The translations under genes and the position numbers were made by a program. From Pyrrhoderma lamaoense (taxonomy: Eukaryota > Basidiomycota > Agaricomycetes > Hymenochaetales > Hymenochaetaceae): a stretch of 64,000 nucleotides of DNA. Positions within the stretch are counted from its first letter, which is position 1; the number at the start of each line of letters is the position of its first letter. Positions 12,627 to 25,185 of this stretch are shown one piece after another. The notes beneath the pieces are model-generated. The model was given only the letters and a program-made list of their open reading frames with translations, was not told where the DNA came from and did not search any database. The stretch lies in the NCBI GenBank assembly GCA_002794735.1, contig NBAZ01000016.1, forward strand, positions 248,001-312,000, given 5' to 3'.

Positions 12627-13595
12627 TGCAAGTCTTTCTTTTTTTTGGTAGTTGCTGCGAAAGCTTTTTTGGTTTTAGTTTAACTTAGGTGAGAATACGA
12701 GAAAAAGGAGAAAGAAAGAAGTAGAAAAGAGGATTTTGAAGATGGGATTTGGGCGGGTGGGGAAACGAACGGAGTTGATATTGTTGGTTTTTTATACTTT
12801 TCGGAGACAATTACTCAAACATTCGATGAAGAGTAAGATTGCAAAGCTGTTAGCTGCAGATGCACTAAAACTCCAACATCAGATCAAAATTGATACTGCC
12901 CGCTACGTTATAGTTTCCGTTTAGGACCACTACTTTGTCTTGATCACGCCCTTGGTCTTTATTCATCAACCTTTGCGAATGGGCACATGCCTGTGGTGAG
13001 TACATTCTAGGCCCTCGACCATACTTTAGAGAGTTCAATTTTACGTAATATTGCATAACCTTGCAGTACTTTGATCTTATGTTGCTTGACATGTTAGGGG
13101 CAGTGATGCATTGCTAATCTCTAGTACTTACGGCATACGCTATATGAAAGATTGTTGAAGACACAAAGTTAGATACCTATCGGAGAAGGTGCATGCACAT
13201 CCTCTTGGTTGTGACCAAGTTCTATAGTGCTCTCTTCCTTCTCTGTGGTATATGTCTGTGTGATAATATACATAATGATGACCAACAAGACAAAGAACGT
13301 GTTAAAAACGCACTGTTATTATAAAAAATTGAGAGCAAAGTCACCGCAAAGTTATCGAACCATCCCTTCCAAGAAAAAGAAAGGTTCGGATATAACAAAC
13401 GCAGCTCTTTGTAGACATTACTGAAAACAAGCCTACGTATATATAAGAGGGAAAGATACAATCAGAAAGAAAGAGCTGGGGGGAATAAGATGTTTTTTTT
13501 TTTAATAGGCTAAATCTGTATATGACTAAATAAATAAATAAATTCCCGCGATAGATAAATTCCCACGTCCTGGGGGAAACGTCACTGAAATAAAC
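12627..13595. other. Intergenic, no gene seen
   Basis: About 970 bases between two divergent genes, AT-rich, with short readings on both strands that lack any domain-like features. A run of T at 13493-13502 and a TAAA-type repeat (AAATAAATAAATAAA) near 13527-13541 lie before paralogue B. Confidence 0.45.
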
Positions 13596-16000
13596 ATGGA
13601 AATTCATCCAAAAACCATTATCATGAAATTTCGAGACGGAATTCTAAGGGAGATTCTAAGTTATACTTTCTATCTTCCTGACGAAGCGTTCACTGCACGC
13701 ACATATGAATCGAGTTTCGGAAACAAATCTATGCCCATCTGCTACTTACTTTTAGTTAGTAAACAGTGGTTTCGTGTCGCAACACCACTTTTGTATGAGT
13801 TCGTACTACTACGGAACACCGCACAAGCAGAAGGTTTCCATGAAACTATATGTGGCCTTCAGGCAAGAAACTTCTGGGCTTTATTCGTCGTGTTCGTCTC
13901 GATGGTCACTTTGGCAAGGTAATAAAGGATATCTTCGAGAAACTGTCGCCGAGTATAGAACTTTTTATAAGCTCCCCTCTTGATCAGAGGGACGCTATAC
14001 AAGGATCTTGCCGAAATTTGCATCTACTAGACCCAAGGAGAGTCATTGTTGATTTACAGCTAGAGACGTTTGGCTATATATGTGGCAGTGATTTCATTTT
14101 AGCTCTATATAGAGCGATAGTATATCACTGGAAGTCACTTGTGAGTTGACAGTCAATTTAAGGATATAAAATCTAACTCAGGACTTTTTTTAGACTACTC
14201 TTGAAATTTTTGTTCCGAATTACACTAAGCGTGAGATAAATTCTGAGCTACGTTGGTTATATTCGGATATGTCAAAGAACCCAAGCCTTCAGAGAGTTAT
14301 AATCAAATATGAAACTACAGAAGGCAATATATATATCAATCCCATAGCTGAAGAACTAAGCAAAAGCAACACAATCAAAGCTTTAGAAATATTTGTACAA
14401 GAAAGGGATCTTATCAAGGACTACAACCGAGATTACACATTCATTCGTGTTCATTATCCGTAAGAATTATATTTCAGCTCAATAATTCAGTACGATACTT
14501 TGTGCGATATTGATTCTCTTCAAGGGAAACGAAAAAAGATACGCGCAATGCGATCGACCCCAGTCGGCGATGTATACCTACCTCTGATGCTATCTACGAT
14601 GATGTATACAAACGAATTATTGTTCTTCATCTGTCTTCTATTGGTGAGGGGTGTGAAATTAACGAGCGCAGTAAGATGCAGAGGAAGCGTCTCCACGAGC
14701 TCATGTCGGTTTCTCGTGACTTCAAGGTGAGTCATTGTTGTATAAACTTGATTTTTTCCTCTCTAAATCAAGTGTCTATAGAGGCTCTGCCTTCATATAC
14801 AACATCTAGATATACGAACCCCAAGCTCATTAAACAAGTATATTTCGGATTACAAATCAGCATATGGAATAGTATCAAGGTTTAGTATCGGTGGGACTCG
14901 TATAAGGAAGGAAGAGGAATGTCACTTATTAAACCTCGGTTTAAATCATTTTACTGATGTTAGAAGGCTTGAAGTCCCCTCTGACTATGTACTTTTTATC
15001 CCAAGGATAACAAGCTCCGTATTTGAGAAATTGGAATACTTGCACTTGAATTGTTTCAGTAACCGAGAACCTTGTTTCACTGCCATTTCACAGATTCCTA
15101 GCTTGCGGACACTGGAGCTCACTTATCTCTTGCCAGAGGAAGAAAAGCTACAAAATAGTATCTATATAAAGAGAAAAACAATCATTCTAGCCAACATCCG
15201 AACCGTTATCTTGAGAAAGGGTATCCCGAGACTTTGTTTAGCGCATTTACTTCATTGCCAGTGAGTAAATGTCGATATAATCCATCTTATCCTAGCAAAG
15301 CACTGAATTATCTATAGATTCAAGAATACTGACACTCTCAAAATTGATACATCCGAACGAGTATACAAGGGAGAATTGGAAGCGCCAGAGGAGTACAAGA
15401 ACTTACTTCAGTGTTTTCCCAATTTACTTAATCTCGATATTACAACGGTGTGTTATAGTTTTTTATATACTCACAACAGATATGTAACCATACTATTTCC
15501 AAATAGTTCGATAAGCTCCCATATTTTTCTGCTAATAACAGAAATGTTCGTAAAATAATTATCGAAGGACTATTTACGGTGATCCGGTAAGTGATCTAGA
15601 CTATTATTATCGACCTTCTTCGTGCTTTCAGTGACTGATTCATGCTATCAGTGAAAGACGTACTAACGATTTCAACATGAGCTCGAAATTCATGAACTTC
15701 AGTGGATTCCCAGCGCTCAAAGAAATACAAATAACGGATGTACCGGAATGGCCTTGGACCGAGTAAGCGAGCTTATTTGCTATGAGACCACTACGTTTTA
15801 ACATTTCTGTATACATTAGCCACGAACTAGTAGAATATTCATGGGAGCATATTATAGAAGATATAGAAGACCTTATCCTAAAATACAACATAAAAGTAAC
15901 CAGTAAGGCGGGCACTGCATGGAGATCTCGTGTTCAGACTCGCGCACACAAGTACAACTCGCAGGTTAAAAAGTACAGAGTATACATAGGAACGGACTAG
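13596..16000 (+). CDS. F-box-like / leucine-rich protein, paralogue B, one apparent frameshift
   Basis: Same family as paralogue A: 'DGILREILSYTFYLPDEAFTAR', 'LLLVSKQWFRVATPLLYEFVLLRNTAQAEGF', then 'FIRRVRLDGHFGKVIKDIFEKL'. C-terminal half: 'ETKKDTRNAIDPSRR', 'HLSSIGEGCEINERSKMQRKRLHELMSVSRDFK', 'FTAISQIPSLRTLELTYLLPEE' and 'FSGFPALKEIQITDVPEWPWTE', ending YIGTD at 16000. With the same intron positions as A every exon is open except one place: at 13856-13857 a single C seems missing from a C run, separating '...HETICG' from 'PSGKKLLGFI'. A later ATG at 13623 (MKFRDGIL) is an alternative start that matches paralogue D better. Closest to paralogue D at 52.6 kb. Confidence 0.65.
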
Positions 16001-16714
16001 AGACAAAAACACTCAGTACCTTGATCTATACTATCTGTATGCAAACTCGGCTAGATATAGGGCTTTGTCCATACCTGCTGTGTATAGACTTCTTAAGGAC
16101 TAGCAATGTTTTACGAGGGCCAATAATTATGTAATAATATCAATCATATCTTCGAGGCAAGCTTGCCGAAACTGGGTTATAAAGCTGATGCGTTTGATAG
16201 TTTCAGCAACAATAACAATAGACTCATTTAGACAGGCGTTTGGTTGGTGGTGCATTATATTGTGTAATATCATTAAATATGTGACATTTGTTTTATGATG
16301 GACCTGACTCGTTGAAAGTAATAATTTGTGAGTGTAGCAAGTACTTATTGTTGAAATCTGAAAATGATAGTGATAAATTTTAAGCTTAAGATGAGGGAGA
16401 TGAATCGCTAATTGTCTAAGGGTTGAGAAAAGTTTCGCACAATTAGGTTTGCAATTTCCTAATTCAGAGATTAAATATGTCCACGAATGGATGTGGTTGC
16501 CGTGATTTCACTCCATAATGTCGATCAGGTTTATGCATAAACAGGTTTTATGTTACTATCGGAGAAGAGGGACAATAGACATATAGCATACTTAGGGCCA
16601 GGTTGATTAATAAGCTAATAAGCTTCTAAAAGATTCAGAAACAGGTTTCTTTGAAGCAACCACCCTTGTTTTGACCCTCCTAGCTGCTTCTTACGCCTTC
16701 AGATTTTCCCCTAC
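16001..16714. other. Intergenic, no gene seen
   Basis: AT-rich spacer of 714 bases between tandem paralogues B and C. No open frame with recognisable composition. Confidence 0.45.
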
Positions 16715-19221
16715 ATGCCCGGAGACATACTGAACCACGATGTGATGGTATATTTACTAGGATATATCTATCAATTCTCGGATGCCGATTTCACTTCACG
16801 GGTTCTGGATACAATCTATGATAATAAACCCAAACCACCCTCAAGCTTACTTCTAGTGAATAAGAGATGGTTCAAATTTACATCTCCTCTTCTGTATCAA
16901 AATATAGTTCTCCACACAACGAAACAAGCGTTGGCCTTCTACTATGATGTATTGAACGGTCCAAACGGTGAAGACCGTATGGCTTTAATTCACCGAGTCC
17001 GCTTCGAAGACCACTTCGGAGAGGTAACATATAAAATCTTCGAGAAACTCGGGAATCTCGAGCAAAAAATCGAGCTATTTATTAGAACTCCAAAATGTGA
17101 ATGCAAAAAGGTGGATGGTTTCAGGAGAGGGCTGAAGTTGATCAAACCTAGTCGTATTATCATCGACTTGAATATTGATGAACCCAAGGAATATCGAGAT
17201 ACCCCAGACTCCTTAGAGCCATGGAGAGATGAGGGTCGAGACTTCCAAGACTTCATGGACTCCGTACTTGAAGCGATACAGAAACCTGAGGATGAAGCGG
17301 TACAGGATATCGAGACTGTATCGTTAGAGGAAATGAGGGTTGTACCAATAGAGGAAATAGAGATTATACCAGTAGAGGGAATGTGTTTTGAAGCGGAACA
17401 GAAGGTTGAAACTGAAGCGGTACAAGAATTTGAGGACGAAGCAGTACAGGAGCCTGGGGATGAAGCGGTAAAGAAACTCGAGCCTTCCCCTGTAAGTCGT
17501 AACTTATTAAAAATACTTCCTTCCTGTCTTAATACTTCAGCCAGGCCGTATTTGAAGTACTTAGCCATAAGTACTACAAGGATTACGTACTTTATTTGCT
17601 AAAGCACATTCGCATGGATATTCAAAATATCGTAAAAAGTTCTTCCATACGGAAGGCGATGGCTTCAACTATGAAGATTTTACTTACGTAATTGAGTCAC
17701 TTCCAGAGTGTATCGTATCGAAAATTCTAGTTATTTTTGTACTAAGGGAGAAAGTGCGCTTGAGAAAGGACGAGGACCTTGATTTGCTTACTGAAAAGTA
17801 TACCTTCATCAGTATACAAAAAGAGTTCGAGTGAGTCCAGTTCTCATCAAGACTCAGACTTATATTTAATGTTTTATTGAAGGGATCCCAAACCTGATGT
17901 TGATCATTGCAAGATTATCAAGTCTCATCATGATTGTATTGAACACTGTAAACATGTATTCGCCAAACACTTAACCACACTAGGTCGGGAGCTCGAACCC
18001 GATGCTCGTCGTAAACCTCAGAGAGAACTTCTTTGCAAGCTGAAATCGGTTACCCTAATTTTCAAGGTAAATGATAATGCTGATCAGAACTTACATATGT
18101 ATGCTAAGCTATTATAGCGCGCCTGCGAATATTTCCAGTCGCAAATTATCGAAAGTTCTTCGGAGCTAGAAAGGGTGATAGAGGAGTACAAATATAAATA
18201 TGACATTCTGTCAGAACTCACTTTTATTGACGCCGAACGACAGATATTTGACCTTCAAGTGTATCCATGGGGTCCAACAGAACATACGATCCTTCCTCAT
18301 GCTTTTGACTACTTCTCTAGGATTTCAAAGCTTTCCTTAGGCACGGATTTCACACCCTATCTTACAAAGACATTCAATCTTGTTGAACTAGAGCATCTGG
18401 ATTTAACCTATTATTATTCAAAAGGGCTTTGATTTAAGGCTATCTCACAGTTCCCAAACCTGAAGACCCTTAAGTTGATGCCTTACTCCGGGGTAGTATT
18501 GAATATGTCTCCCCGGAAAGTGAGGTCATCATGCTTTCAAACATCCAATCTCTGGTCATTTCAGGATATTTGTATCCTTGCTACCTACAATAAAACGTTG
18601 CAGGTAAGTACTAACTCACAACATAGTCAATTTTTACGGAACTTAGACGATATACCTCTAGATTCATTAATGTTTCATGTCTGGAAATGAATGTATATAA
18701 AGATGACGAAGACCATGAAGTACCAACGGATATTCTTTCCCATTTCCCTAATCTAGTTGATTATAGCTTGCACCTGGTTAGTTGTTATTCAATTAACGTC
18801 GCCATGTGTGAGAGGCTAAGCTCGTCTTTTCATAGGATAATTTACCGGCTTTTAAAAATCTCTTATTATCATCAGATAATCAGAGACTTCGTAGAATTGA
18901 AATTAACACGGTCTTTTATTACGGTTGTATCGATACATACGATGAGATATATAACTTAGATTTTCGCCTGTTGGATCATATAAATCTCGATGGATTCCCC
19001 GCACTTGAGGAATTAAATTTGCGCGGCGTATCTGAATGGCCATACTTCGAGTAAGCTATCATATATTTCATAGTTCCTACTATACTGATGATTTCGATAG
19101 TCATGACCTGTTGAGAATCAAACGACTTAATGTTCTTCAACATATTATTGACAAATATGGAATAAAGGTGACCAGCAGTGGCGGCATCTCGATGAAGCCC
19201 CGAGTGCATCTATGTGGATGA
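16715..19221 (+). pseudogene. F-box-like paralogue C, decayed, with acidic repeat insertion
   Basis: The N-terminus is clear: 'DILNHDVMVYLLGYIYQFSD', 'LLLVNKRWFKFTSPLLYQNIVLHTTKQALAFYY', 'IHRVRFEDHFGEVTYKIFEKL'. Between about 17190 and 17490 it has an insert of roughly 80 residues absent from the other paralogues. The insert is rich in Glu and Val and repeats units such as EDEAVQ and EIE.IP. Downstream are an in-frame TGA at 18430-18432, just before 'FKAISQFPNLKTLKL', and apparent single-base losses near 17634-17638, 18490-18493, 18589-18590 and 18673-18675. A presumed intron is only 23 bases long (18604-18626). The final exons ('FPALEELNLRGVSEWPYFE', 'DKYGIKVTSSGGISMKP') are open to 19221. 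This many lesions suggests real decay, though single shifts could be assembly errors. Confidence 0.65.
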
Positions 19222-20059
19222 TGGTAGAACTACTAAAAGTCTTAGAATAGAATGTTTGAGCATACCGATATATCAAGTAATTCTTAATGTTTTTTTTTGT
19301 AAAATAATATATTAAGTTCATGTTAGGGAGCCTTTCATGTCAATGTCCAAAATAGGGTTTCTTCCTATCTAGCAGATTGACCTAGTTAGTCCAGGCCAGC
19401 TGTAATCAGACTTGTGGTTAACTTTGTTAATACATAATTAAAACCAAACCATTCTGTAAGATTGGGCGTGCCATAGCTTGGACTTACTACACCCATTCTT
19501 TAAGACGTCTTAAATCGCGTTTATGTCTGTTTTTTTGACAATCACAAATTATGCCTAGTTGTCGACCACCAACTAGAACTAAGCACTACAAAGCAATGCA
19601 TACTATGATGTTAGGTATGGAAAGACAGAGCTCAGACCCATATGTGCAGTATTATACATCCGAATAATACAGAATGATATGGAGAATGATACAATACCTA
19701 TGGATGCTCGCTTCGAAGATTGTCTCGATTGTTGACTAATGAGTATAACCGATGTTAACTTATGATCGTTCAATTTCATCTTTATACAACAACTCTTTTA
19801 ATCAACTGTACTTGAGCTTGTATATATACCAAACAACAGGATATTGATACTCCTTTTTGTTTTATGTCTATTCTGTACAAGTTGAATTGGGAGTGAAATC
19901 AAGAATAGATCACAGTGAGGTATCAGTAGTACATTTTTACAGTTTGAAGTCTTTACCATTTAAAATATTAACAAGGGTGAATTCACTTTGCTTTCTATAT
20001 GAATGTCTTTTCTTACCCGGTGTCAGCTTTGAAATATAGGATCAATGACAAGGAAATGA
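19222..20059. other. Intergenic, no gene seen
   Basis: AT-rich 840-base region between convergent genes, with no coding-like reading. A short T run lies near 19290. Confidence 0.45.
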
Positions 20060-22060
20060 TCAGTCTGTATCAAGCGCCTTCCGCAGCCAAAACGGACCTG
20101 TTACGAAATTAAGTGTAAGGCATCAAGTCATAAAACTGGTAGAAGGCAAGTACAACTGGGAATAAACGTACCAACTGGGTCGCCAGTGTCGTGAAACACT
20201 GTTGTCCAAGTTCCAAGGACACCATAAGTAGATTGAACAGGACCAATTTGTACCCCTTCAGATCTGTGAATACGAGACTTAGTATGAGGACAAGGACTAT
20301 AAGGTACATAGTCAAAGGAAGAACGTACGACCAAATCATCTCGCCGTTGTCACCCGAGGTCTGGAGGTAGTGTTTAGAAGGCATTAAAAAGTATTATAGT
20401 GTATAACTCACGAAACTCCATCGAATGAACTCGTTACCCGGTTCTCCCTCAACTCCAACCCACCCTCTCATCACTTGTCCACCCTCTTCCCTTTCTTGAC
20501 GGAAAAGGTCCTGATTTCTCCGACCGCGTACGCCCAATATGCCCTCGAATATTACCCTAGGTCTGTCTGGGAATCGGCCCCCAGGATTTGGTTCTGTACC
20601 AACAAATCTAAGTTGTACAGGAAAAGAGCGAAAAACTTCCGTTTTGAATCTAAAAGATGATGACCTGAGAGTAGCGGATATAGGTAAAGGTGAAATTGCG
20701 ATGTGAAGATGATCAGCGTTATAATCTACGCAAAAAAAAAGTAAGTGTATGTAAATTAACGATTATATAGTAACGAATAAAGATATTCACCTAACAATTC
20801 TCTATGGTCTACAAAGCAGAATGAGCATGTATACGTCCCTTCTACACCAACCCAATCATTATCTGTCGCCTGCAGGGTTTTCTGTGTCTGACAAAACGGA
20901 AGCATACTCAGGCGTTTGATGAGTTGTGGGTTTCGATGAGACCGTGTCTGTGTAGCTGGGTTTTCCTCATCGTCATCCCCGCCACTAACGCCCGAATCGG
21001 CTTCGTCATTGTTATTATCACAATAATAATCAAGTACACGGTCAATGTCAAGTTCTCCTTCTCCTTCTAGGTTGATTCCCGGGAAGATAGCAGGTGCAAT
21101 GGTATGCATGGCCATAATATGTTGCACAGCTAGCACGTGTTCCCAGTTCACGGATAGTATATTTTCATTTTTGATATTTCCCGCTAAGAAATAAGTCTGA
21201 CTACTATAGGTTCTCTTAGAAGTAAAAGGGCCCCAAGAATTACGCTCATGGTATTTCGACATATCATATACGAAGGCGCGGGTTCGAAGGAGTCGTTTCC
21301 TGGAGAAATCGCTTAATGTCAGCCCTGCGAGGACATGCAGCTGTCCCAATCGTTGACGGATCGTTGCTGCATGTGCTCCTAGCTCCTCATTCAGACTTTC
21401 GGTTACATTAACGTATTTACGACTTAGCCCAGACTCGAATGTATATCTGTATTCTTCCCTCTCTTCAAAGTACTCTATAAACTCTGCCAACGGGATGCGT
21501 GCAAGTGAGAGAAGATTGCGTGATATCTCATCCTCCAAGGTTTCGGGGTTTTGGGATAAGGGTGGAGTTGTCAAAGCCATAGAGATGAGTGTATCCAGTA
21601 CTTGATGTAAATGACTGGGTGAGACGTTGGACCATCGGCGATTCTGAACAAAAGAAAGAGCTGCAAAGCGGCATTGAGTTTCACGTCGCCAGTCGAACCT
21701 CGTCGAAAGGCCTTTTTTTGTAGCTGAGCTCCCCTCATCTCTATGGCCGGCTGAAGGAACTCTTGAAGGCAATAGTTCCTCTCCAAGATGGGTATTACAA
21801 ACTCGAGGATCATCCCAAAGTTCCGCGAGGAAGAGCGAACGCCAGATCGTTTGACTTTGGATTTCAAGTGGATGATCGGGTGTACAATCTTTAGTATAGG
21901 CGGCCTTCTCCTTCCCTTTACTCTTAATATTGTAACCATAGATGAGGGCATGAATCACAGAACATGTCTGCGAAACCCGAGACAACGTAAGTGGATCGGT
22001 AAATGTGAGAATATGCTCAATAATCTCTACAGGAAGCCCAAGAATTGAGAGACAAGGCAT
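20060..22060 (-). CDS. F-box domain protein (canonical F-box)
   Basis: The N-terminus 'LGLPVEIIEHILTFTDPLTLSRVSQTCSVIHALIY' is a textbook F-box motif, so this is a probable SCF ubiquitin-ligase adaptor. The long first exon continues with 'IQSQTIWRSLFLAELWDDPR', a central helical region, and an acidic loop (SGGDDDEENP). After introns come 'YNADHLHIAISPLPISATLRSSSFRFK', 'GWVGVEGEPGNEFIRWSF', 'SEGVQIGPVQSTYGVLGTWTTVFHDTGDP' and a last short exon 'GPFWLRKALDTD' ending at 20060. The C-terminal 'SEGVQIG...GVLGTWT...DPxGPFW' signature recurs in a basidiomycete F-box family as I recall it. It is unrelated in sequence to the paralogues A-D. Five coding exons, no frame problem found. Confidence 0.75.
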
Positions 22061-22158
22061 TGCGTCTTGATGAAGTACACGATTCTACGAACGTCCTCGT
22101 AGACGAAGAGGTCTAAGAGGGCAGTGATGGAAGTATCATTATGGAGATCAGTCAGCAT
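22027..22158 (-). promoter_or_regulatory. Possible upstream ORF overlapping the F-box start codon
   Basis: A 43-codon reading frame begins with ATG at 22158 and ends at 22027, overlapping in another frame the main ATG at 22060. If the transcript starts upstream of 22158 it would compete with the main start. An alternative is a spliced 5' exon, since a GTGTAC donor and a TAGAG acceptor could be drawn, but the main ATG gives a complete F-box, so I prefer the upstream-ORF reading. Confidence 0.3.
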
Positions 22159-22407
22159 CGTCCCAAAGTTAGAAATTTAATGACACGTGACTCATTTATC
22201 TACCCTATGTGATTACTAGTAGATTCTACATAAACTCCAAGAACCTCTTTCACGCACATAGTAGATTATCTTTGAAATTACAGGATCACATTCAGTATAA
22301 ATGTGTGTACATATTGCTTATATAAAACGAGTGTATACATGCAAGTGCTATGCTATGCCAAAATTTGAAAAAATGGCAATTCTAATCTTTTCCTTTCAAG
22401 ATGCTCA

Positions 22408-24194
22408 TTACGGATCCGCGGCGACATTACCATCTTCCTTGGAGTTTTCCTCTTCATCTTCGTCGTCTGCATCTGCATCCTCTGTATCTGGACGCGGGTC
22501 CTTTCCTGTTTCGTCCCTGACTACGTCACTAGCAAAGTTCAGAATCCCTGCGTTATTCAGCAATTTTACAACTGTTTCTGCCTCGGCTACTTTCATACTT
22601 CCAAGCACCCTGTTTACCTCTTCCAGCTTCCCTGATTTTAGAGCCTCTTTCATAGGTTCCGAGAAAGAGTTAAAGATATCCCAACGCATCTGCAGCATTT
22701 TTCTCACTTCTTCAATATCTAGATCCTCAGTTCCGGGGCCTTCCAGACGGAGATCCTCAGGAGGGGGTCCGTCAGGAACCTCAAATGTGATAGTTCCGTT
22801 GTCATTCTCTGCAAAAAGCTGGATTTGTTCTGTTTCAACAGACTCTGCAGCTTCACGAGCAGTCTCTATCACGCGCTTTGCAATGTGAGCATGGGTGTCT
22901 TCAACGTCCTTTAAGAATATACCTTCTGCGGCTGCTCGTGCTCTGGGGTCCTGAGACATCATACGTTTGAAGAATAGACCCACTCCATCCGGACCAAGTT
23001 TCTCGCAGTATTGCAATAAGAGACTTTGATGGACACATTGCTTTGAGTAAGCTGCATTCCCTTCTCGTTGTGCAGTAAAGGCCGCGACAAGAAGCGCATC
23101 AGAAGCACCTGGGACATAAACATCTCTGTGGTCTTGAATGAAGCGGAAAGATGTCTCATAGTCTCGCATAGGTAATTTCGAAAAGGCCAAAAGAGAAGGA
23201 GTCATTTCCGGCAACTCGTCATCTTCGTCTTCATCCGCGGTAGTTTTCGAGGAATTGTCAAAAGGATTAGAACTCGATGCGAGTTTTGCAGCTAACGATG
23301 CGCTTTGCGCGCTATCTACAGCTGGTGCATTCAATACCTCATACTCGGTTTTCTTCACAGTTTTAGCTTTCGTGCCCTTGACTGGAGCTGGCTCAGGCTT
23401 TGGAGGAATGTACTGAGAGGAAACTGATGAGTTTGTGTATTTACAATGGATTCTCGTTAATTACTCACATGAGAATCCCATCCATCATGCAAATCTTCAC
23501 TTGTGATCTTCTTGCTTTTCTCTTGCTCCTCATTCTCGAGGTCCTTTTTAAGTTGAGCAGTGTGTTCACCTAAACGAGAAACATGCGACTTCAGATCAGC
23601 GATGAGCGCCTCGCGTAAGCGTTCTTCCTTTCCACTTTCGATCAAGCCCTTTGCCCGAGCATCCTCATAAACTTTCATAAGTAGTGATAGCAACATCTCG
23701 TCGTAAGTTACTCTCTTCTGTTTGGCACCTAGAGACTCCTCAGGAATATTTGGGGCGTCTGGAGAGGGAGATGTCCGAAGTTTTGTGACAATACGGTTGA
23801 ATTGTGCTGGTGCATCTGGGGAACCATGGACCTCCTCTGTTATTGTACGTAGTCGAGGGAGTAATGCATCATTGACTTCGATCTCAGCCTTCAACTGCGC
23901 AATCTTCTGATTGCGGGCGGCACGTCTCTCGTGTATATCGCGCTGCTTCCACCTGAATTATGATTGGATATGGACACAATGATGAAACGCGTTTTGTTAG
24001 TAGCAGTTTATGCACTTGTAAAGCGGAATAATACACACTTCACTAGAGATTTGTGATCGACATTTGGATGGCCTTCGATATCTGAATCATCCGACACCTG
24101 GATGGTGAATTGGAAGTCAGTAGATATACCAATGATGTCCATTTTAAGGCGCATATACCTCAAGCTTATCCCATTTTGAGTAGTTCAGAGGCAT
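22408..24194 (-). CDS. CDC37: Hsp90 co-chaperone Cdc37
   Basis: Cytosolic kinase-loading co-chaperone of Hsp90. The start MPLNYSKWDKLE followed by 'SDDSDIEGHPNVDHKSLVKWKQRDIHERR' is the invariant Cdc37 N-terminus, including the Ser of the CK2 site. A coiled coil follows ('RAARNQKIAQLKAEIEVND'). The middle domain includes 'FIQDHRDVYVPGASDALLVAAFTAQREGNAAYSKQCVHQSLLLQYCEKLGPDGVGLFFKRM'. The C-terminus is acidic (DADDEDEEENSKEDGN). Introns lie after codon 12, within the N-terminal 30 residues (split codon before W), and near 23,410-23,465. Length of about 500 residues fits fungal Cdc37. All exons are open. Confidence 0.95.
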
Positions 24195-24529
24195 ATTCTG
24201 GCTTCACCAATGGTTGATTATGCGATTTGCCTGTAACTTGGAATATAGCTGATGACACGAGCTGGAACTTTGTAAATGATGAAGTGTTATGCACACAAAT
24301 GTGGCGAAGTGACTTAGGGCTTTGTAGTTACTTGAATTTAATAAATCAGAATCTTCCAGAAACGGATTAAGCAATTCACACGTGACATATTTGCTTGGTG
24401 GCTCCAGCAAAGATAGATCGATTCTGGCAAACAAAAAAATTATAGAAGAGGTTTAATTCCGGCTAAAAAGCCTAGTAGATAAAAGAAGCTATATACACGT
24501 AGTATACATAATCTTATCATCTACAGCCG
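24195..24529. other. Short intergenic region upstream of CDC37
   Basis: 335 bases between the CDC37 start and the end of the next minus-strand gene. It should carry the CDC37 promoter and the neighbour's 3' end. No distinctive element seen. Confidence 0.4.
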
Positions 24530-25185
24530 TTAAAGCAATAGAGATGCGCTAGCAACCACTATCACCAAGCCAGCACCCACGCTTGCACTTCTAAGCGACC
24601 TTAAAGCATGTGAAGCTTGAGTGGCAAGTACAACTGGCGCAAGAGTGACAAGGGCCGTTCCATCCGTGGTAGTTGCCGCAGCTATACCGGGCCCATTCAG
24701 GGCAACTACCGCGGTACAGTCCGCAATCTTCACTAATTCCCCATCTGAACTCGTTTCACTTGCAGAAGGATTATCAAGGCCACAAGCTTGATTTATTCGC
24801 AAAGTAACACTACTTGTTTCTATAGCAATGTTCTCGGAGAGGTATGTTGCAGCCTCCACAATAGTTTCTGAGTGTTTGAAGATAGAATTAGCTATGCGAC
24901 AAACTACCGTATAGAAAAACAAACCTGTGACTAGTAATCCGGATACTGAACCAGAAACAACATAGGTAGTACCATCCGATCCAGTTCCAACGATTTCTCC
25001 CTTCAAATCATCAATAGCACCATTATCACCAGGGAAGATTGAGGCTGTTGTGAACTGGCTTTGTACGCCTAGTTGCATTTAAGAGAAATCAATAAAAGGA
25101 TATAAATGACTACCGAGTCTCTCTTTTACTGACCATTGATGAGGACTAAGCTAACAAATGCGAGGATAGGGACGTTCGCGAACAT
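24530..25185 (-). CDS. Small secreted, probably GPI-anchored protein
   Basis: Unknown cell-surface protein of 177 residues in three exons (introns 25069-25133 and 24868-24924). The N-terminus MFANVPILAFVSLVLINGVQ is a signal peptide. The mature part is rich in Thr, Ser, Ala and Gly ('GEIVGTGSDGTTYVVSGSVSG', 'TTTDGTALVTLAPVVLA') with two cysteines (Cys of 'NQACGLD' and 'IADCTAVV'). The C-terminus is a hydrophobic tail (VGAGLVIVVASASLLL) with small residues before it, typical of a GPI-attachment signal. The start at 25185 gives the signal peptide directly. Function not recognised. Confidence 0.65.

Noticed and set aside
16990..17568. 192-codon minus-strand reading rich in Ser, Thr and Cys
   Set aside because: Antisense of the acidic repeat in F-box paralogue C; composition is the complement of Glu/Val codons.
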